From positions 1 to 64,000 of the forward strand of contig CACZLE010000006.1 of the NCBI GenBank assembly GCA_902781945.1: 64,000 nt of DNA, written 5' to 3'. The notes beneath the pieces are model-generated. The model was not told where the DNA came from. It worked only from the letters and a program-made list of their open reading frames with translations, and made no database searches. This DNA comes from an uncultured Eubacteriales bacterium. Lineage in GTDB: Bacteria > Bacillota > Clostridia > Christensenellales > Aristaeellaceae. Positions within the stretch are counted from its first letter, which is position 1. Each line of letters starts with the position of its first letter. This document shows, one piece after another, positions 1 to 7,475 of this stretch. The translations under genes and the position numbers were made by a program.

Positions 1-48
1 GCTCCAGAATTTTTCTCCTCGGCGACGTACACGCCGCCGCCTGCGGAT

Positions 49-77
49 AAAAAATGAAGGGGCTGCGGCCCCTTCAT
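49..77 (-). terminator. Rho-independent terminator of the MFS gene
   Basis: A perfect 10-bp stem (arms 54-63 and 68-77, loop TGCG) is followed on the minus strand by six T. It lies downstream of the leftward transporter gene. Confidence 0.7.
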
Positions 78-115
78 GCATCCCGAGTTTTAACAATAGG
101 TTTGTTGATGATCTG

Positions 116-136
116 AGAGCCCACCGGGGCTCTTTT
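116..136 (+). terminator. Small terminator-like hairpin
   Basis: A 7-bp stem AGAGCCC/GGGCTCT with a 4-base loop is followed by TTTT on the plus strand. It could end a rightward gene lying before the window. No convincing coding sequence is visible at 1-142. Confidence 0.4.
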
Positions 137-142
137 ATAGAA

Positions 143-1684
143 TCAGTCGTTATCCAGCGCCTCCAGCCCCTTCCGGACCTCGGGCTTGCTGTCGCCGTGG
201 CGGACGAACAGCATGGTCACGAAGGCCAGGGCTACGAACACGGTGGCGTAGGGGAACAGCACCGTCATGCCCATCTTGTCCATCAGCATACCGCTGAAAT
301 AGGGCGTCACGGTCTGGGCGGCCATGCTGGCGGTGTAGTAATAGCCGGTGTAACGGCCAATGTCGCCGCCGCGGCACATCTCCACCACCATGGGGAAGGA
401 ATTGACGTTGATGGTAGCCCAGGCGATGCCCGCCAGGGCGAACATGGCGTTCATCAGCAGGGCGTTGCTGCCCGCCCGCAGGAAGGAAGCGGTGCCAAAG
501 GCCACGGCCAGCATGACCACGCCCGCCAGGATGGTCTTTTTGCGGCCCACGCGGCTCGCGATCATGCCCACGGGCAGATAGCTGATGATGGCGGCGGCCT
601 GGGCGATGATCAGGGTCATATTAAAGTCGCGGCTGAGCACCTTGCCCGCGTACACGCTGTATTTGCTGGTCACGGCGTTATAGCCCATGAACCACAGCAC
701 GATGGACAGGAGAATGAAGATCAGGCTGCGCTTTTCGCCGCTGCCCAGCTTGCGGCTGCCCTTTTCGGGGTTCTCATCCTCCTCGATGATACCGTACCGG
801 GCGCTCTCCTCCCGCATTTCCTTCGCCCACTTTTTCTCCCGCACGGTCAGCACAAAGACGCCCAGGGAGATCAGCATCAGCCCGGCCACGATGGCGAAGA
901 ACCCACGGTAGGACATCAGGGCGTTTTTGGCCGCGCCGGTGGCGAACACCATGCCCAGGCCCAGCACGATGATACCGCCCGCGCTGCCCATCAGGTTGAT
1001 GATGGCGTTGCCCTTGCTGCGCAGGGGCTTCATGGTCACATCGGGCATCAGGGCCACGGCGGGGCTGCGGAAGATGGACATGGAGATGAGCAGCAGCAGC
1101 AATACGCCGATGAACAGGATCAGCGGCGTGCGGTTGGCGGCGGTCTGAGCGTGGGCGTAGGCCTGGCGGGCCGGGGCCACATAGCTGGCGTACTCCGGCG
1201 TATCCAGGGTCATGGCCAGGAACCTTTCGCGGCTGATGGCAGTGACGCCCTCGCCCGCCTCCTCGGCCAGCACATATTTTTCGCCCTCCGGGGTCATCAG
1301 CTCGCCGTCGTACTGAAAGTCGTACAGCGTGCCCAGGGTCTCCGGAGTATCCATATCGGTCACGGCGCTCAGGTTTTTCAGCTGCATGCCCTCGGTGACG
1401 CTCAGAGCAAACAGCAGCACCACCGCGCACAGCGTGCCGATCAGGATGAAGGGCGTGCGTTTGCCCAGGCGGCTGCGGCATTTATCCGATATCGCGCCGA
1501 ACAGCGGCAGCATGAACAGGGCCAGGATGTTGTCCAGCGCCATGATGATGCCGCTGTTGGCCTGGTTCATGCCAAATTTATCCGTCAGGATCTTGGGGAT
1601 CAGGTTGTCGTAGGCCTGCCAGAAGGCGCAGATCAGGAAAAAGGCAAAGCCCACCAGCAGCGTGCGTTTATAGGAAAGCTTCAT
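143..1684 (-). CDS. MFS transporter, GPH/SLC45-like
   Basis: Integral membrane transporter of the major facilitator superfamily, most like the sugar-cation symporter branch; the substrate is unknown. The 513-residue protein has a first membrane helix near residues 9-27 and the loop 2-3 motif SDKCRSRLGKRTPFI (66-80), close to the family form SDRxRxRxGRRxPF. Seen directly: between the third helix (about 79-96) and the fourth (about 186-205) sits a polar, acidic insertion of about 90 residues, predicted to face outside. A charged central loop lies near 280-320, then the second half of the helices. ATG 1684 follows GGGGGA. It is monocistronic and divergent from the NifU-like gene. MFS is secure; sugar as substrate is a guess. 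Confidence 0.85.
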   Translation of the reverse strand: MKLSYKRTLLVGFAFFLICAFWQAYDNLIPKILTDKFGMNQANSGIIMALDNILALFMLPLFGAISDKCRSRLGKRTPFILIGTLCAVVLLFALSVTEGMQLKNLSAVTDMDTPETLGTLYDFQYDGELMTPEGEKYVLAEEAGEGVTAISRERFLAMTLDTPEYASYVAPARQAYAHAQTAANRTPLILFIGVLLLLLISMSIFRSPAVALMPDVTMKPLRSKGNAIINLMGSAGGIIVLGLGMVFATGAAKNALMSYRGFFAIVAGLMLISLGVFVLTVREKKWAKEMREESARYGIIEEDENPEKGSRKLGSGEKRSLIFILLSIVLWFMGYNAVTSKYSVYAGKVLSRDFNMTLIIAQAAAIISYLPVGMIASRVGRKKTILAGVVMLAVAFGTASFLRAGSNALLMNAMFALAGIAWATINVNSFPMVVEMCRGGDIGRYTGYYYTASMAAQTVTPYFSGMLMDKMGMTVLFPYATVFVALAFVTMLFVRHGDSKPEVRKGLEALDND

Positions 1685-1713
1685 GTTTGTTTCCCCCGTG
1701 TATGTTTTTTCCT

Positions 1714-1742
1714 ATTGTATGCCTTTTTGCGGCAAAATGCAA
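1714..1742 (-). promoter_or_regulatory. Promoter of the MFS gene
   Basis: On the minus strand TTGCAT (1742-1737), a 17-bp spacer and TACAAT (1719-1714) lie 30 bp before the start codon. Confidence 0.6.
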
Positions 1743-1803
1743 CACGGAAAAAGAAAGAACGGACGAAGGAGCTTGAAACCTTCGCAATTCTCAAAAAAAA
1801 CAG

Positions 1804-1833
1804 TTGCGAACAGGTTGACGGCTATGATATACT
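1804..1833 (+). promoter_or_regulatory. Promoter of the NifU-like/GGGtGRT pair
   Basis: TTGCGA (1804-1809), an 18-bp spacer and TATACT (1828-1833) lie about 50 bp before the start codon. Confidence 0.5.
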
Positions 1834-1882
1834 AAATTGGTTTCCGTTATATAAGTAACCTGAATAAGGAGGACTGAGTTAC

Positions 1883-2584
1883 ATGCAATACACGAAGGAA
1901 GTTGAAGACATGGTTTGTGTTGCAAAAGGACCGAACCATGGCCCCGCTCCGATCCCTGAGGAAGGCAAATGGATTCAGGCCAAGGAGATCAAGGACATCT
2001 CCGGCTACACCCACGGCATCGGCTGGTGCGCTCCCCAGCAGGGCTGCTGCAAGCTGAGCCTGAACGTCAAGGGCGGCGTGATCCAGGAAGCGCTGGTGGA
2101 GACCATCGGCTGCTCCGGCATGACCCACTCCGCGGCCATGGCCAGCGAGATCCTGCCCGGCAAGACCATTCTGGAGGCGCTGAACACCGACCTGGTGTGC
2201 GACGCCATCAACACCGCCATGCGCGAATTGTTCCTGCAGATCGTATACGGCCGCACCCAGTCCGCATTCTCCGATGACGGCCTGCGCATCGGCGCCGGTC
2301 TGGAAGACCTGGGCAAGGGCCTGCGCTCCATGGTGGGCACCATGTACGGCACCCTGGAAAAGGGCACCCGCTATCTGGAAATGACCGAGGGCTACGTGGT
2401 CAAGATGGCCCTGGACAAGGACGACCAGGTGTGCGGCTATCAGTTCCTGAGCCTGGGCAAGATGATGGACGCCATCAAGAAGGGCATGAGCCCCAACGAG
2501 GCGTATGAAAAGAACCTGGGTACCTATGGCCGGTTCAAGGCTGAAGACGGCGCGGTCAAGTGGATCGACCCGCGCAAAGAATAA
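1883..2584 (+). CDS. NifU-like iron-sulfur scaffold domain protein
   Basis: Predicted iron-sulfur cluster scaffold-type protein of 233 residues, related to the NifU/IscU N-terminal domain. Six cysteines are visible (12, 49, 55, 56, 77, 106, with a further one at 184). The segment IGCSGMTHSAAMASEIL (75-91) resembles the NifU stretch around its second cluster ligand. The ATG is preceded by AAGGAGG with good spacing. It is followed after 15 bases by the GGGtGRT gene, and this adjacency is a known conserved pair in Clostridia and related anaerobes. No cysteine desulfurase is nearby, so general cluster assembly is uncertain; a dedicated role with its partner is more likely. The fold assignment is reasonably sure, the role is not known. 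Confidence 0.8.
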   Translation: MQYTKEVEDMVCVAKGPNHGPAPIPEEGKWIQAKEIKDISGYTHGIGWCAPQQGCCKLSLNVKGGVIQEALVETIGCSGMTHSAAMASEILPGKTILEALNTDLVCDAINTAMRELFLQIVYGRTQSAFSDDGLRIGAGLEDLGKGLRSMVGTMYGTLEKGTRYLEMTEGYVVKMALDKDDQVCGYQFLSLGKMMDAIKKGMSPNEAYEKNLGTYGRFKAEDGAVKWIDPRKE

Positions 2585-2599
2585 TGGGAGGTGCGACAG

Positions 2600-3619
2600 A
2601 TGGCTTTGTTTGAAAACTACGAAGGCCGCATGCCCCAGCTGCAGCCTGTTCTGGACAAGTACGGTTTCAAGAATTTTGATGAAGTAAAGGCTTACACCAA
2701 CGGCAAGGGCGTGGACGCTTACAGCATCGTGGAAAGCACCCAGCCCATCTGCTTTGAAAACGTCAAGTGGGCCTATGAACTGGGCGCCGCCATCGCCATG
2801 AAGGAAGGCGTGAAGAGCGCCGCCGAAGCCGCCAAGTGGATCGGCGTGGGCCTGCAGGCCTTCTGCATCCCCGGCTCCGTTGCCGACCAGCGCCAGGTGG
2901 GCATCGGCCACGGCAACCTGGGCGCCATGCTGCTGGACGAGGAGACCGAGTGCTTCGCTTTCCTGGCTGGCCACGAGTCCTTCGCCGCCGCCGAGGGCGC
3001 CATCAAGATCGCCCTGAACGCCAACAAGGTGCGCACCAAGCCCCTGCGCGTGATCCTGAACGGCCTGGGCAAGGACGCCGCGCAGATCATCAGCCGCATC
3101 AACGGCTTCACCTATGTGCAGACCAAGTATGACTACCTGTCCGCCGACGTGAAGGAAGACCATGCCCTGACTGTGGTGAAGAAGATCGCTTACTCCAACG
3201 GCGAGCGCGCCAAGGTCAATTGCTACGGCGCGGACGACGTGCGCGAGGGCGTGGCCATCATGTGGCATGAGGGCGCCGACGTGTCCATCACCGGCAACTC
3301 CACCAACCCCACCCGCTTCCAGCATCCCGTGGCTGGCACCTACAAGAAGGAACGCTGGGAAGCCGGCAAGAAGTACTTCTCCGTGGCTTCCGGCGGTGGC
3401 ACCGGCCGCACCCTGCATCCCGACAACATGGCCGCCGGCCCTGCCTCCTATGGCATGACCGACACCATGGGCCGCATGCACAGCGATGCGCAGTTTGCCG
3501 GTTCCTCCTCCGTGCCTGCCCACGTGGAAATGATGGGCTTCCTGGGCGCTGGCAACAACCCCATGGTCGGCATGACCGTGGCCGTGGCCGTGGCTGTCCA
3601 GCAGGCGATGAACAAGTAA
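2600..3619 (+). CDS. GGGtGRT family protein
   Basis: Member of the uncharacterised GGGtGRT family, named for a glycine-rich motif found here as GGGTGRT at residues 265-271 of 339. The C-terminal third is glycine- and alanine-rich, ending in a hydrophobic VAVAVAVQQ stretch. No signal peptide or clear membrane helix is seen, so it is probably cytoplasmic. ATG 2600 was chosen because GGGAGG lies 8 bases upstream; an in-frame GTG at 2591 overlaps that ribosome site. It is cotranscribed with the NifU-like gene. What reaction the pair performs is not established; a link to iron-sulfur chemistry is inferred only from the neighbour. Confidence 0.88.
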   Translation: MALFENYEGRMPQLQPVLDKYGFKNFDEVKAYTNGKGVDAYSIVESTQPICFENVKWAYELGAAIAMKEGVKSAAEAAKWIGVGLQAFCIPGSVADQRQVGIGHGNLGAMLLDEETECFAFLAGHESFAAAEGAIKIALNANKVRTKPLRVILNGLGKDAAQIISRINGFTYVQTKYDYLSADVKEDHALTVVKKIAYSNGERAKVNCYGADDVREGVAIMWHEGADVSITGNSTNPTRFQHPVAGTYKKERWEAGKKYFSVASGGGTGRTLHPDNMAAGPASYGMTDTMGRMHSDAQFAGSSSVPAHVEMMGFLGAGNNPMVGMTVAVAVAVQQAMNK

Positions 3620-3633
3620 TCTGAACCTTTTGT

Positions 3634-3667
3634 ATCAGGCTCCCGGAGCTTTCTTCGGGAGCCTGAT
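3634..3667 (+). terminator. Stem-loop after the GGGtGRT gene
   Basis: A 12-bp stem (arms 3634-3645 and 3656-3667) follows the stop codon. The T-run after it is poor (CCTTA), so it may be a weak terminator or a 3-prime mRNA protector. Confidence 0.5.
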
Positions 3668-3682
3668 CCTTATGTGAGGACA

Positions 3683-4186
3683 ATGGAAAGCAATCATGCG
3701 GAAAAGGCGCGGCAGCTGTTTTTGCAGGGTTACAACTGCGCCCAGGCGGTGGTCTGCGCCTTTGACGACCTGACGGGGCTGGACCGGGACACCGCCGCCC
3801 GGCTGGCCAGCTCCTTTGGCGGCGGCATGGGCCGCATGCGGGAGGTGTGCGGCACCGTCAGCGGCGCGCTGCTGGTGCTGGGCCTGGTCTGCGGCTATGC
3901 CGATCCCGCGTCCCCGGAGGCCAAGAAGGCGCATTACGCCCGCGTGCGGGAGCTGGCCCGCCGGTTCCGGGAGCAAAACGGCAGCATCATTTGCCGGGAG
4001 CTGCTTTCGGGCGTGGAAACCACCCCCGGCGGCGATCCCGAGCCCCGCACGGCGGAATATTACGCCCGGCGGCCCTGCCCGCGCCTGGCGGCCCAGGCTG
4101 CCGGGATCCTGGAAGAAATGCTGAAAGAAATCGAAGAGGAGAAAAGCAATGATCCGTCACATCGTCATGTTCAAGATCAAGGATGA
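3683..4186 (+). CDS. C_GCAxxG_C_C family protein
   Basis: Small cysteine-rich protein of the C_GCAxxG_C_C family, thought to be redox-active but without an assigned reaction. The family pattern is visible as GYNCAQAVVCAF near the N-terminus, then SSFGGGMGRMREVCG, a single cysteine in IICREL, and CPRL near the C-terminus. The start is uncertain: ATG 3683 has only GAGG very close upstream, and GTG 3674 is an in-frame alternative. The 3-prime end overlaps the next gene by 38 bases, so the C-terminal tail (EEEKSN onward) is probably not conserved. The pair is likely cotranscribed. Confidence 0.8.
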   Translation: MESNHAEKARQLFLQGYNCAQAVVCAFDDLTGLDRDTAARLASSFGGGMGRMREVCGTVSGALLVLGLVCGYADPASPEAKKAHYARVRELARRFREQNGSIICRELLSGVETTPGGDPEPRTAEYYARRPCPRLAAQAAGILEEMLKEIEEEKSNDPSHRHVQDQG

Positions 4187-4436
4187 ATACAAGGACGAAA
4201 TCCCCCAGCTGGTGAAGAACTTTTACGGCATGAAGGGCAAAATCGAGGGCATGCTGGACCTGGAGGCCGGCGCGGACGTGCTGCACAGCGAGCGCTCCTA
4301 CGACCTGGCCCTGATCACCGTGTTCGATACCATGGAATCCTTCCAGGCCTACCAGACCCACCCGGTGCATATGCCCGTCAAAAAGCGCATGCACGAGGTG
4401 CGCTGCGCGTCGGTGGCGTGCGATTTTGAGTTCTGA
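4149..4436 (+). CDS. Dabb (stress-responsive alpha/beta barrel) protein
   Basis: A 95-residue protein of the Dabb family, a ferredoxin-like dimeric alpha-beta barrel. It begins MIRHIVMFKIKDE, the usual family start, and has the central region DLALITVFDTMESFQAYQTH followed by HPVH. The role of bacterial Dabb proteins is mostly unknown. GAGGAG precedes the ATG with good spacing, inside the end of the upstream gene, suggesting translational coupling. Confidence 0.85.
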   Translation: MIRHIVMFKIKDEYKDEIPQLVKNFYGMKGKIEGMLDLEAGADVLHSERSYDLALITVFDTMESFQAYQTHPVHMPVKKRMHEVRCASVACDFEF

Positions 4437-4440
4437 TACG

Positions 4441-4835
4441 CGGAAAACAGAAATTGGCAAGGGAGAGAAGAAAACGAACGAAGGCGTTCCTTTTCGACGC
4501 CCGAAAAGGAACCGAAAAGGGCTGTGTTTATAGCGTTTGTCGGTTTGTTCCGTGTTGATTGAACGGCAGCGTTCACGAAGGCTGTCCTGTGCGCGCTCCC
4601 GGGCCTATCGGCCTATGTCTGCTACGCAGACGCACACTGCCGTGTGCCGGGAGCGGTTGGGTTCTCCAGATCTTCGCTCTGCTCCTCACGCTCGTTCTTG
4701 CTTTCGCAAACGCGAAAGATACCAGACATCGCCAGGCCAGCAAATACAAAAATTGCCCTTTCTGCTTCTCTTTCAGGCTCTGAAAGAGAAGGCCCCCGTT
4801 GTTTCTTCCTTCCCCGTCAAATATCTGTTTGCGCA
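4441..4835. repeat. Inverted-repeat element, long hairpin-rich copy
   Basis: This 404-base gap holds no convincing gene. Its ends are imperfect inverted repeats: the left end contains AAACAGAAATTGGCAAGGGA and the right end, read in reverse, AAACAGATATTTGACGGGGA. The same ends recur at 37258, 38515 and 40134. Inside are at least five hairpins: 4486-4512 (11 bp), 4561-4574, a nested structure at 4594-4655, 4701-4718 (7 bp) and 4765-4791 (12 bp, 3-base loop). Short open frames here lack ribosome sites and family features. It may be a miniature mobile or REP-like element. Confidence 0.6.
4594..4655. other. Nested palindrome, four-way-junction fold
   Basis: Outer arms 4594-4602 and 4647-4655 pair over 9 bp. 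Between them are three hairpins: 4602-4613 (GGCC/GGCC), 4617-4631 (GTCTGC/GCAGAC) and 4632-4647 (GCACAC/GTGTGC). It is cloverleaf-like in shape but lacks tRNA signature sequences. Confidence 0.6.
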
Positions 4836-4840
4836 TGTCT

Positions 4841-5275
4841 TCAAATCACATAATCGTCAATGGCCCTTGCCCGGTGCTGATCCAGGATATCCTGCAGGGT
4901 GATGCCATCCAGATATTGGTTGATCACCCGGCTGAGGCCCTGCCACACGGGCAGGGTGGCGCAATCGGCGCTGCGGTCACACTGGGCGGGGGACTGGGCG
5001 CAGGCCACGGGCACCAGGGTGCCCTCCGTCAGGCGCAGGATCTCGCCCACAGTATATTGGGCGGGCTGCCGGGCCAGCATATAGCCGCCCTGGGCGCCGC
5101 GGTTGGTCAAAAGCATATCGCTGCGGTTGAACAGCGGAATGATCTGCTCCAGATATTTTTTGCTGATATTCTGCCGTTCGGCAATATCCTTGAGCGGCAC
5201 GAAGCCCGTGTTCTGATGCTCCGCCAGATCGATCAGCATCCGCAGGGCGTAGCGGCCCTTGGTGGATATTTTCAA
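4841..5275 (-). CDS. Rrf2 family transcriptional regulator, IscR-like
   Basis: DNA-binding regulator of the Rrf2 family. The N-terminal KISTKGRYALRMLIDLAEH begins the winged helix and NISKKYLEQII is the usual recognition region. Three cysteines in CAQSPAQCDRSADC match the spacing that binds a [2Fe-2S] cluster in IscR and related proteins, so a cluster- or redox-sensing role is likely. TTG 5275 is preferred: it gives the standard family N-terminus, and GAGGAG lies 9 bases upstream. ATG 5284 abuts the ribosome site and is the alternative. It is monocistronic, reading towards the hairpin-rich element. Targets cannot be named; the NifU-like gene nearby is one possibility. Confidence 0.88.
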   Translation of the reverse strand: MKISTKGRYALRMLIDLAEHQNTGFVPLKDIAERQNISKKYLEQIIPLFNRSDMLLTNRGAQGGYMLARQPAQYTVGEILRLTEGTLVPVACAQSPAQCDRSADCATLPVWQGLSRVINQYLDGITLQDILDQHRARAIDDYVI

Positions 5276-5296
5276 TGGAATCATCTCCTCACCCGT

Positions 5297-5326
5297 ATAA
5301 TACCATAAGTTTAGTAGGAATTGCAA
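5297..5326 (-). promoter_or_regulatory. Promoter of the Rrf2 gene
   Basis: TTGCAA (5326-5321), an 18-bp spacer and TATTAT (5302-5297) on the minus strand. Rrf2 genes are often autoregulated, but no clear operator was identified. Confidence 0.5.
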
Positions 5327-5434
5327 GGCGGGGACCGCCCGCATTTTTTCATTTTTACATCAAAAACCCTGGACGCGCCCCGCAAACCATGGTATACTGA
5401 ATGCCTACACCTGATGGAAAGGGAAGAAGAACGA

Positions 5435-6400
5435 ATGGTCAAAAATCTGTGGAAATACGCGGTGATCGCGGTGCTGCTGGCCCTGCTGCTGGTGCTGGCT
5501 CCCTCCCCGGTGAGCACCTACGACGCCTTTGCCGAGATCGTGGAGCTGGACCTCAAGGGCGTGGGCATGCCCATCAACTGGGACAACTACACCTCCGACA
5601 CCCATTATGAGGACCCGTCCCTCACCGTGGATATCGTGTGGGGCGGCCGCATTTATGATACCAATTACGTCTACGCCCTGGTCAAGATCGCCAACGGCAC
5701 CCAGATCCGCACCGCCATGGCGGGGGATCAGTACAGCGGCGAATACACCGCCATCGGCTCCACCATCGGCAAGAGCAAGAACGCCGTCTTTGCCATCAAC
5801 GGCGACTATTTCAAGCACAGCGACCACCAGAACGGCTTCATGGTGCGCCAGGGCAAGACCTACCGCAACCGTCCCAGCAAGATGTGGGACCTGCTGATGA
5901 TCGATCAGTACGGCGACTTCCACACCATCACGGAGCCGGACAAGGACAAGCTGGCCGCCTGGCAGGCGGAGCACGCCGACCTGGAGATCGTCAACAGCTT
6001 CAACTTCGGCCCCGTTATGATCCTGGACGGCCAGGTGACCCGGGATGATTTCAACGAAATCCAGAACCACCGCTACATCGGCACCCACAAGGAAGCCCAG
6101 CGCATGGCCGTGTGCCAGCTGGACAAGCTGACCTACCTGTGCGTCACCAGCGAGGGTCCCGAGGACAAGGGCAGCAAGGGCCTGACCATGGATCAGTTTG
6201 CCCAGTGCCTGCTGGAGATCGACGAGCAGCTGACCGATTACACCATCCAGGTGGCCTATAACCTGGACGGCGGCAGCAGCTGCACCATGGTGTTCAAGGA
6301 CCCCGAAAAGAACGCCCTCAAAAAAATCAACGCCCCCACCAATCCCAAGGTGCGGTATCTGAGCGATATTCTGTATTTCGCCAGCGCATATCAGGAATAA
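5435..6400 (+). CDS. Phosphodiester glycosidase family (NAGPA-like) protein
   Basis: Exported or membrane-anchored protein of 321 residues with a phosphodiester glycosidase domain, the fold of the lysosomal uncovering enzyme and of bacterial exopolysaccharide-associated proteins. An N-terminal hydrophobic segment (about 7-24) is followed by the mature domain. Family motifs seen are FAINGDYF and YNLDGGSSCTMVF near the C-terminal end, followed by YLSDILYF. ATG 5435 places the signal segment at the N-terminus; ATG 5414 in frame adds an acidic extension. A TATACT box lies at 5393-5398. It is probably monocistronic, ended by the terminator at 6415-6448. The natural substrate is unknown, perhaps a cell-wall or teichoic glycan. 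Confidence 0.85.
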   Translation: MVKNLWKYAVIAVLLALLLVLAPSPVSTYDAFAEIVELDLKGVGMPINWDNYTSDTHYEDPSLTVDIVWGGRIYDTNYVYALVKIANGTQIRTAMAGDQYSGEYTAIGSTIGKSKNAVFAINGDYFKHSDHQNGFMVRQGKTYRNRPSKMWDLLMIDQYGDFHTITEPDKDKLAAWQAEHADLEIVNSFNFGPVMILDGQVTRDDFNEIQNHRYIGTHKEAQRMAVCQLDKLTYLCVTSEGPEDKGSKGLTMDQFAQCLLEIDEQLTDYTIQVAYNLDGGSSCTMVFKDPEKNALKKINAPTNPKVRYLSDILYFASAYQE

Positions 6401-6414
6401 CAGAGAATGAGACA

Positions 6415-6448
6415 CCCTGCCGGACTTCGCGGCCAGCAGGGCTTTTTT
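6415..6448 (+). terminator. Terminator of the phosphodiester glycosidase gene
   Basis: Stem CCCTGC/GCAGGG extended by GG/CC past a mismatch, followed by six T. It overlaps the end of the convergent GNAT gene. Confidence 0.8.
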
Positions 6449-6962
6449 ATTTGCTTATTTCAAAATACACGCACCGGTGCTTGATCCCCCGGTATTCGAT
6501 TTCCTCCGTTTCTCCGGTGGCCGTCATCCCGCTTTTTTCCATCACCCGGCGGCTGGGAATATTGTCCTCAAAGAAGCCTGCCCGCACGGTCCCAAAGCCC
6601 ATGTCAAACAGCGCGCGGATGGCGGCGCGCAGCATTTCGGTGGCGTAGCCCTGATTCTGCCAGGCCGGATGGATCACGTAGCCCACCTCGATGGCGTCGT
6701 TTTCCATGTGCACGTCGTTGAGAAAGCCGATCAGCCGCCCCTGACAGTCCGCGCCGAACACGAACCTGCGGGGCTCCCGGGAAAGATCCCGGAACCGGCG
6801 GAACAGGCGCAGGGCGTCCTCCTCGGCGGGAAAATCCGGGATCATGTAGGTCTTTTTGATCTCCTCGTCATACAGCAGCGCCCGCATGTCCGGCCAATCC
6901 TCCTCCGTGATGGGCCGCAGGACCAGACGGGCGGTTTGAATGCGTTCGGGCTTGTCTTTCAT
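6447..6962 (-). CDS. GNAT family N-acetyltransferase, RimJ/RimL-like
   Basis: Acyl-CoA-dependent N-acetyltransferase of 171 residues. It begins with the RimJ/RimL-type pattern IQTARLVLRPITEEDW, has the beta4 segment DAIEVGYVIHPAWQNQGYA with the acetyl-CoA pyrophosphate loop QNQGYA, and later FFEDNIPSRRVMEKSGM, where the asparagine and the MEKSGM helix are standard for the family. Such enzymes modify ribosomal protein or small-molecule amines; the target is not predictable here. It is convergent with the upstream gene and shares the intervening terminator zone. Confidence 0.9.
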   Translation of the reverse strand: MKDKPERIQTARLVLRPITEEDWPDMRALLYDEEIKKTYMIPDFPAEEDALRLFRRFRDLSREPRRFVFGADCQGRLIGFLNDVHMENDAIEVGYVIHPAWQNQGYATEMLRAAIRALFDMGFGTVRAGFFEDNIPSRRVMEKSGMTATGETEEIEYRGIKHRCVYFEISK

Positions 6963-6994
6963 GGGATTTTTTCCCCTTCCGCTGTCTCTATAAC

Positions 6995-7052
6995 AAAAAA
7001 CCGATGGACAAGTCAGAGAATGAATTCATTTTCTGGCTGGCCCTCGGTTTTT
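6995..7052 (-). terminator. Terminator of the opp operon
   Basis: Outer arms AAAAACCGA/TCGGTTTTT enclose an inner hairpin (CAGA-GAATGA/TCATTT-TCTG, about 7014-7036). On the minus strand it ends in a T-run, just downstream of the DUF3899 gene. The arms are symmetrical, so it could act both ways. Confidence 0.75.
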
Positions 7053-7070
7053 CTTATGTACGTACCTCCG

Positions 7071-7475
7071 TTACATCCTGTCTCCTATGATCAGGCACAC
7101 CAGCGCCAGCAGCATGAAGCACGCGCCCAGGATCAGGGTGCGGGGCTTGGGCTTTTGGCGGCGGGCGTCCTTCATCAGCTTGTATTCGTAATACTTCTGA
7201 TGCTTTTCGGGTTTGCGGAAGGGGGTGAAGAGCACCAGCAGGCTATGGGCGCCGTAGGACAGCATATCGAACACGCCGCCGTAGGCGCAGAAGGCCAGCA
7301 CGCCGAAGCAGAACAGGAAGATGCCCGGTACGAAGAAGGCGTCGCAGAGGATGTAGAGGATCTGCCGGGGTTCCTGGGCGGTGAACAGCCCCTTGGAGGC
7401 CGCCACCGCCCCGAAAACCGCCAGAGCGATGCCGCCCTCGATCAGCCAGGGCATCCAGGCGGGATGGCGCTTCAC
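7071..7475 (-). CDS. Small membrane protein, DUF3899-like
   Basis: A 134-residue integral membrane protein with about three hydrophobic segments (near 10-28, 40-66 and 113-131) and a basic cytoplasmic loop ([20 protein letters not shown]). The central [12 protein letters not shown] fits the DUF3899 pattern. It is the last gene of the opp operon; its GTG start overlaps the oppF stop codon (GTGA), so it is translationally coupled. No function is known for this family; the position suggests an accessory role in the transporter. Confidence 0.65.
   Translation of the reverse strand: MKRHPAWMPWLIEGGIALAVFGAVAASKGLFTAQEPRQILYILCDAFFVPGIFLFCFGVLAFCAYGGVFDMLSYGAHSLLVLFTPFRKPEKHQKYYEYKLMKDARRQKPKPRTLILGACFMLLALVCLIIGDRM

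Noticed and set aside
1..57. Tail of a rightward gene at the window edge
   Set aside because: Two frames end here (stops at 48-50 and 55-57) but the visible residues are too few and show no recognisable motif.
4594..4655. tRNA gene
   Set aside because: The fold is four-armed but has no D-loop or T-loop consensus, no 7-base anticodon loop and no CCA-type end.
4537..4902. Short open frames in the 4.4-4.8 kb gap
   Set aside because: No ribosome site, arginine/serine-rich composition and overlap with palindromes; the region is better explained by hairpins and inverted ends.
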